Part shown: one piece after another, positions 60,875 through 64,000 of the stretch | Layout: each line of letters opens with the position of its first letter | Numbering within the stretch: position 1 is the stretch's first letter | Assembly (NCBI RefSeq): GCF_014042165.1 | Contig: NZ_JACDZE010000001.1 | Coordinates: 890,595 to 954,594, forward strand | Direction: 5' to 3' | Length of the DNA: 64,000 nt | DNA from: Moheibacter lacus | GTDB taxonomy: Bacteria; Bacteroidota; Bacteroidia; Flavobacteriales; Weeksellaceae | Notes under the pieces: model-generated | Told to the model about the DNA's origin: nothing | The model's database searches: none | What the model saw: only the letters and a program-made list of their open reading frames with translations | Position numbers and translations under genes: made by a program

Positions 60875-61735
60875 TTATTTTTGGTTTTTTGTAATTCGAT
60901 AGATTACAGAAGAATAATTTCCGGTAAAAAGCCCTAAGAAATTGGATGTGCTCGCAACCAAAATTGCTCGCAAAATTCCAAAAGGGTTGTTTTTGTATCT
61001 CTCTGAAAGCATACTTACATAATAGCTATCAAACCACAACGGATGAGTTTTTTCAATTTTCATACCAAAACTGTTAAAAAGCTTTTGCATACTTTCTGGC
61101 GAAAAATGCCAAAGGTGTCTCGGGACATCATAAGCCGCCCAATGTTCTTTGTAAAATTGAGCATCAAATGATCGGTGGTTTGGAACAGCAATCATTAAGA
61201 CACCGTCGTCTTTAAGTTTGGTTTTTAATTGGTCAATGAAATCGAATAAATCAGGCAAATGCTCCAAAACATGCCAAAGCGTGATGTAATCAAACTGACC
61301 ATTTATTTCAGATAATTTTTTATTGGAAACCGAATTTTCACCTAATTTTTTTACTGCGATATGTCTTGCATTTTCGTTGGGCTCAATTCCAATAACATTC
61401 AAATTCCGGTTTTTGGTATAAGCCAAAAAGTCTCCGGTACCACATCCAAAGTCTAGGAGGGAAGCTTCTTTTTTTTCAACTTTTAATTTGTTGAACTTGT
61501 AACTTATATTGTGGTTTTTTACCAATTGGTATACCTTTTCAAACCAACTGTTTTTTGAATCAGTATGAGAAATATAATTCTTGCTATCGTAGTATTGCTC
61601 TAATTCAACTGGCTGAGGGTGGGTTTCCAAAAACCCATATTTTTTGTTTTCAAATAATTCAAATTCCTCTTCAGTAAGAAAAAAGTCTTTTAATTTTATC
61701 GTCGATTTCGATTTAATATATTTAAAATCAGTCAC
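60875..61735 (-). CDS. Class I SAM-dependent methyltransferase
   Basis: 286 residues. SAM motif I LLDFGCGTGDFLAY, acidic loop VIGIEPNENA, motif FDYITLWHVLEHLPD and post-motif LMIAVPNHRSFDAQFY. The W-H-V-L-E-H-L form and HLWHFSPESM are typical of methyltransferases acting in cell-surface or secondary pathways; the target is unknown. It lies 31 bp downstream of mnmG on the same strand, with a parS-like 16-mer in the gap. Confidence 0.85.
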   Translation of the reverse strand: MTDFKYIKSKSTIKLKDFFLTEEEFELFENKKYGFLETHPQPVELEQYYDSKNYISHTDSKNSWFEKVYQLVKNHNISYKFNKLKVEKKEASLLDFGCGTGDFLAYTKNRNLNVIGIEPNENARHIAVKKLGENSVSNKKLSEINGQFDYITLWHVLEHLPDLFDFIDQLKTKLKDDGVLMIAVPNHRSFDAQFYKEHWAAYDVPRHLWHFSPESMQKLFNSFGMKIEKTHPLWFDSYYVSMLSERYKNNPFGILRAILVASTSNFLGLFTGNYSSVIYRITKNQK

Positions 61736-61744
61736 TTAAGGTTT

Positions 61745-61760
61745 TGTTTCACGTGGAACA
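61745..61760. other. parS-like site between mnmG and the methyltransferase gene
   Basis: TGTTTCACGTGGAACA matches the remembered parS consensus TGTTTCACGTGAAACA at 15 of 16 positions. Confidence 0.6.
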
Positions 61761-61766
61761 ATTGCA

Positions 61767-63635
61767 TTATCTACCCATAAATACCAACAAAATACTTATA
61801 TCCGATGGAGATACACCGCTTATCCTAGAAGCTTGGGCAATCGTTTGGGGTTTGATGTTGTTTAATTTCTGTCTGGCCTCTGAGGAAATGGACTTTAGTT
61901 GCGAATAATCAAAGTTCGCAGGGATTTTTAAATTCTCCAAACGTTTTAATTTATCGGCATTGTCTTTTTCCTTTTGGATATAGCCTTTGTATTTCATTTG
62001 GATTTCCGACTGCTCAACTTCCTCTTCACCCATATTATTTGTCTGAATGAATTCTGTGACCCGATCCAATTTTGTTAAATCACCGATAGAAATTTCAGGC
62101 CTAGTAATCACCGAAACCATTTTAACGCTTTGGGTAATAGGAGAGCCATTTCCTTTTAAAATCGCCGGATTGATTTCGTCCGGGAGGATAGATTGGGACT
62201 CCATGTAGTTCACCAATTGGGATGCGTTTCCATACTTTTCGTCCACTCTTTTTAGTCGCTCATCAGATGCAAGCCCTATTTTATTGGACATTTCAGTCAA
62301 ACGTTCATCAGCATTGTCTTGACGAAGTAATATGCGGTACTCGGCTCGGGAAGTAAACATTCTATATGGTTCTTCCGTTCCTTTTGTGATTAAATCATCG
62401 ATGAGTACGCCGATGTAGGCTTCGTTTCTTTTTAAAATAAAAGGATCTTTTTCATTTATTTTTAAATGAGCATTGATTCCCGCCATCAAACCTTGACTTG
62501 CGGCTTCTTCATAACCTGTGGTGCCATTAATTTGACCGGCAAAATAGAGGTTTTTTATGATTTTGGTTTCAAGTGTATGTTGGAGTTGGGTAGGTGGGAA
62601 GTAGTCATATTCGATGGCATATCCAGGTCTGAATATTTTGGCTTTTTCAAATCCCGGAATGGATCGCAAAGCTTTGGCTTGCACGTCATCAGGCAGCGAG
62701 GTTGAAAATCCATTTACATAATATTCTATGGTATCCCAACCTTCTGGTTCAGCAAATATTTGGTGTCTTTCCCGCTCCGCAAATCGATTGATTTTATCTT
62801 CAATAGAAGGACAATATCGCGGTCCCGTGCTTTGAATAGAGCCGTTGAACATCGGTGAGCGATCAAATCCTTCACGAAGTAAATCGTGTACTTCTGAATT
62901 GGTATACGTTATCCAACAGCTTCTTTGTGTGTTCAGTTGAGTTGTGGAGGTGAAAGAAAATTTCTTTGGTTTTTCGTCACCTTTTTGTTCTTCCATTTTG
63001 GAAAAATCCAAAGATCGACCATCTACTCTGGGAGGTGTTCCGGTTTTCATTCTTCCTGATTCAAAACCTAAATTTACCAATTGTTCTGTGATGCCGGTTG
63101 CTGCTTTTTCGCCCATTCTACCACCACCAAATTGTTTTTCTCCGATGTGGATCAAACCATTTAAAAAAGTTCCATTGGTCAAAATCACAGCTTTTGAACG
63201 TATGCTGATGCCCATTCCTGTGCGTACGCCTACGACCGTGTTGTTTTCGATAATTAAACCACTTACCATATCTTGAAAGAAGTCGATATTGTGATTTTCT
63301 TCTAAAGTTAACCGCCACTTTTCGGCAAAACGCATTCGATCTGACTGCGCCCTTGGACTCCACATCGCCGGCCCTTTGGAAAGGTTGAGCATTTTAAATT
63401 GAATCATGGTTTCATCGGTTATGATACCGGACATTCCGCCTATTGCATCTATCTCACGGACGATTTGTCCTTTTGCGATTCCACCCATAGCTGGATTGCA
63501 GGACATTTGACCTATGGCTTGTAAATTCATGGTTACCAATAAAGTTTTGGAACCCATTTTTGCAGCAGCAGAAGCAGCCTCTGCACCGGCATGGCCACCG
63601 CCGACTACTATGATATCGTATTGATCTAAAAACAT
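61767..63635 (-). CDS. mnmG: tRNA uridine-5-carboxymethylaminomethyl modification enzyme MnmG
   Basis: FAD-dependent subunit of the MnmEG complex that installs (carboxymethyl)aminomethyl groups on U34 of tRNAs. 622 residues. FAD motif [95 protein letters not shown] and [21 protein letters not shown]; the C-terminal [16 protein letters not shown] end is typical. Both ends of the gene are flanked by parS-like palindromes, in keeping with the classic nearness of gidA/mnmG to replication origins. Confidence 0.97.
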   Translation of the reverse strand: MFLDQYDIIVVGGGHAGAEAASAAAKMGSKTLLVTMNLQAIGQMSCNPAMGGIAKGQIVREIDAIGGMSGIITDETMIQFKMLNLSKGPAMWSPRAQSDRMRFAEKWRLTLEENHNIDFFQDMVSGLIIENNTVVGVRTGMGISIRSKAVILTNGTFLNGLIHIGEKQFGGGRMGEKAATGITEQLVNLGFESGRMKTGTPPRVDGRSLDFSKMEEQKGDEKPKKFSFTSTTQLNTQRSCWITYTNSEVHDLLREGFDRSPMFNGSIQSTGPRYCPSIEDKINRFAERERHQIFAEPEGWDTIEYYVNGFSTSLPDDVQAKALRSIPGFEKAKIFRPGYAIEYDYFPPTQLQHTLETKIIKNLYFAGQINGTTGYEEAASQGLMAGINAHLKINEKDPFILKRNEAYIGVLIDDLITKGTEEPYRMFTSRAEYRILLRQDNADERLTEMSNKIGLASDERLKRVDEKYGNASQLVNYMESQSILPDEINPAILKGNGSPITQSVKMVSVITRPEISIGDLTKLDRVTEFIQTNNMGEEEVEQSEIQMKYKGYIQKEKDNADKLKRLENLKIPANFDYSQLKSISSEARQKLNNIKPQTIAQASRISGVSPSDISILLVFMGR

Positions 63636-63656
63636 TTTGTTCTTTTAAATGTTGAA

Positions 63657-63672
63657 TGTTCCACGTGGAACA
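63657..63672. other. parS-like perfect palindrome between ybeY and mnmG
   Basis: TGTTCCACGTGGAACA is a perfect 16-bp palindrome and a symmetric two-base variant of the remembered parS consensus TGTTTCACGTGAAACA, with the CACGTG centre kept. Confidence 0.6.
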
Positions 63673-63673
63673 A

Positions 63674-64000
63674 TTAAATTATTTCTTCCAAAAAAGACAA
63701 GTGACGCTCCTCTGCTTCTTTCATCTTTTTTGCTTCTTCCTCCGTTTTATCTTTATAATTCATAAAATGCAAAATGCCATGAATCATAACACGAGCGAGT
63801 TCATTTTCAAATGATTTTTGATGATTTTCAGCGTTTTCTCTAACCCGATCTACACTGATGTAAACATCACCTGAGATTTCTTTTCCTTCCGAATATTGAA
63901 ATCCAATTACATCTGTATAATAATCATGATCCAAATACTGAATGTTGATGTCCAATAAATATTCGTCATCGCAAAAAATATAATTGATTTCTTCTGTTTG
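63674..64000 (-). CDS. ybeY: Endoribonuclease YbeY, C-terminal part (cut by window edge)
   Basis: rRNA-maturation RNase. The frame stays open past base 64000 (INYIFCDDEYLLDINIQYLDHD at the start of the visible part), so the N-terminus is outside. The metal motif H-G-x-L-H is present (VMIHGILHFM); the third position, usually G-Y-x-H, reads N-Y-K-D-K here, a variant I believe common in Bacteroidota. ISGDVYISVDRVRENA is the upstream family motif. It precedes mnmG on the same strand with a 38-bp gap that contains a parS-like palindrome. Confidence 0.92.
   Translation of the reverse strand, partial: QTEEINYIFCDDEYLLDINIQYLDHDYYTDVIGFQYSEGKEISGDVYISVDRVRENAENHQKSFENELARVMIHGILHFMNYKDKTEEEAKKMKEAEERHLSFLEEII

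Noticed and set aside
1-64000. CRISPR array, insertion sequences, prophage or rRNA genes
   Set aside because: No regularly spaced repeats, transposase or integrase motifs, phage structural genes or rRNA sequence were found.

Overview
The window looks like a chromosomal segment of a Flavobacteriales (Bacteroidota) bacterium. Pointers: low GC; a SusC/SusD pair with an ECF sigma factor and FecR-type anti-sigma factor; the type IX secretion protein PorQ and two proteins with C-terminal type IX sorting domains; the Bat aerotolerance operon; a DNA polymerase III alpha subunit with a fused N-terminal exonuclease; and repeated Bacteroidota -7 promoter elements (TAnnTTTG) instead of Shine-Dalgarno sites. 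No rRNA, insertion sequence, prophage or CRISPR array was seen. One tRNA gene (Ala, GGC) is present.

Layout. 1-12 kb: a thrS fragment at the left edge, a divergent CoA-transferase, a Sus-like uptake locus (sigma factor, FecR, SusC, SusD and a secreted phosphoesterase, all on the minus strand), and lptG-tgt. 12-16.5 kb: mscS-dacB, cmk and porQ. 16.6-20.4 kb: a patchy accessory stretch with an orphan protein, a broken glycosylase-like gene, a small phosphoesterase, an AAA ATPase, a HigBA-type toxin-antitoxin pair and a tiny basic ORF that runs into a transcription terminator. 20.4-30.7 kb: alaS, a frameshifted nucleotidyltransferase, an M23 peptidase with a MerR-type gene, an SDR gene without a normal start codon, dnaE and trxA. 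30.8-38.4 kb: the moxR-DUF58-bat operon. 38.5-51.1 kb: housekeeping genes (marC, rnpA, brxA, ribE, a histidine kinase, trmN6, an ABC ATPase, yceI, hutI, yicC, gmk, pgk). 51.1-51.7 kb: the only long gene-free gap, a candidate replication origin. 51.7-64 kb: rpiB, rnr, a LysE exporter, a family 9 glycosyltransferase, a Kef antiporter, sufE, a hydroxyacid dehydrogenase, tRNA-Ala, two lipoproteins, a methyltransferase, mnmG and a partial ybeY.

Most striking observations. (1) The ORF at 20250-20444 encodes a small basic protein with a Y-x-R-K-x-K-H tail like that of the ribosome-rescue factor ArfA, and a strong intrinsic terminator lies inside its reading frame. This is the architecture of tmRNA-controlled back-up rescue factors. 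(2) Two parS-like 16-mers flank mnmG and a third, weaker one lies at 55.9 kb. With the DnaA-box-bearing gap at 51.1-51.7 kb they suggest an origin-proximal region. (3) Many -7 elements lie only 4-8 nt from the start codon, which predicts leaderless mRNAs. (4) Three genes show decay or odd starts: two in-frame stops in a glycosylase-like gene, a one-base deletion in an MNT nucleotidyltransferase, and an ATT (or lost) start in an SDR gene. (5) Tgt lacks the three cysteines of the usual zinc site.

All identifications come from reading the sequence and from remembered family motifs. No search was run.
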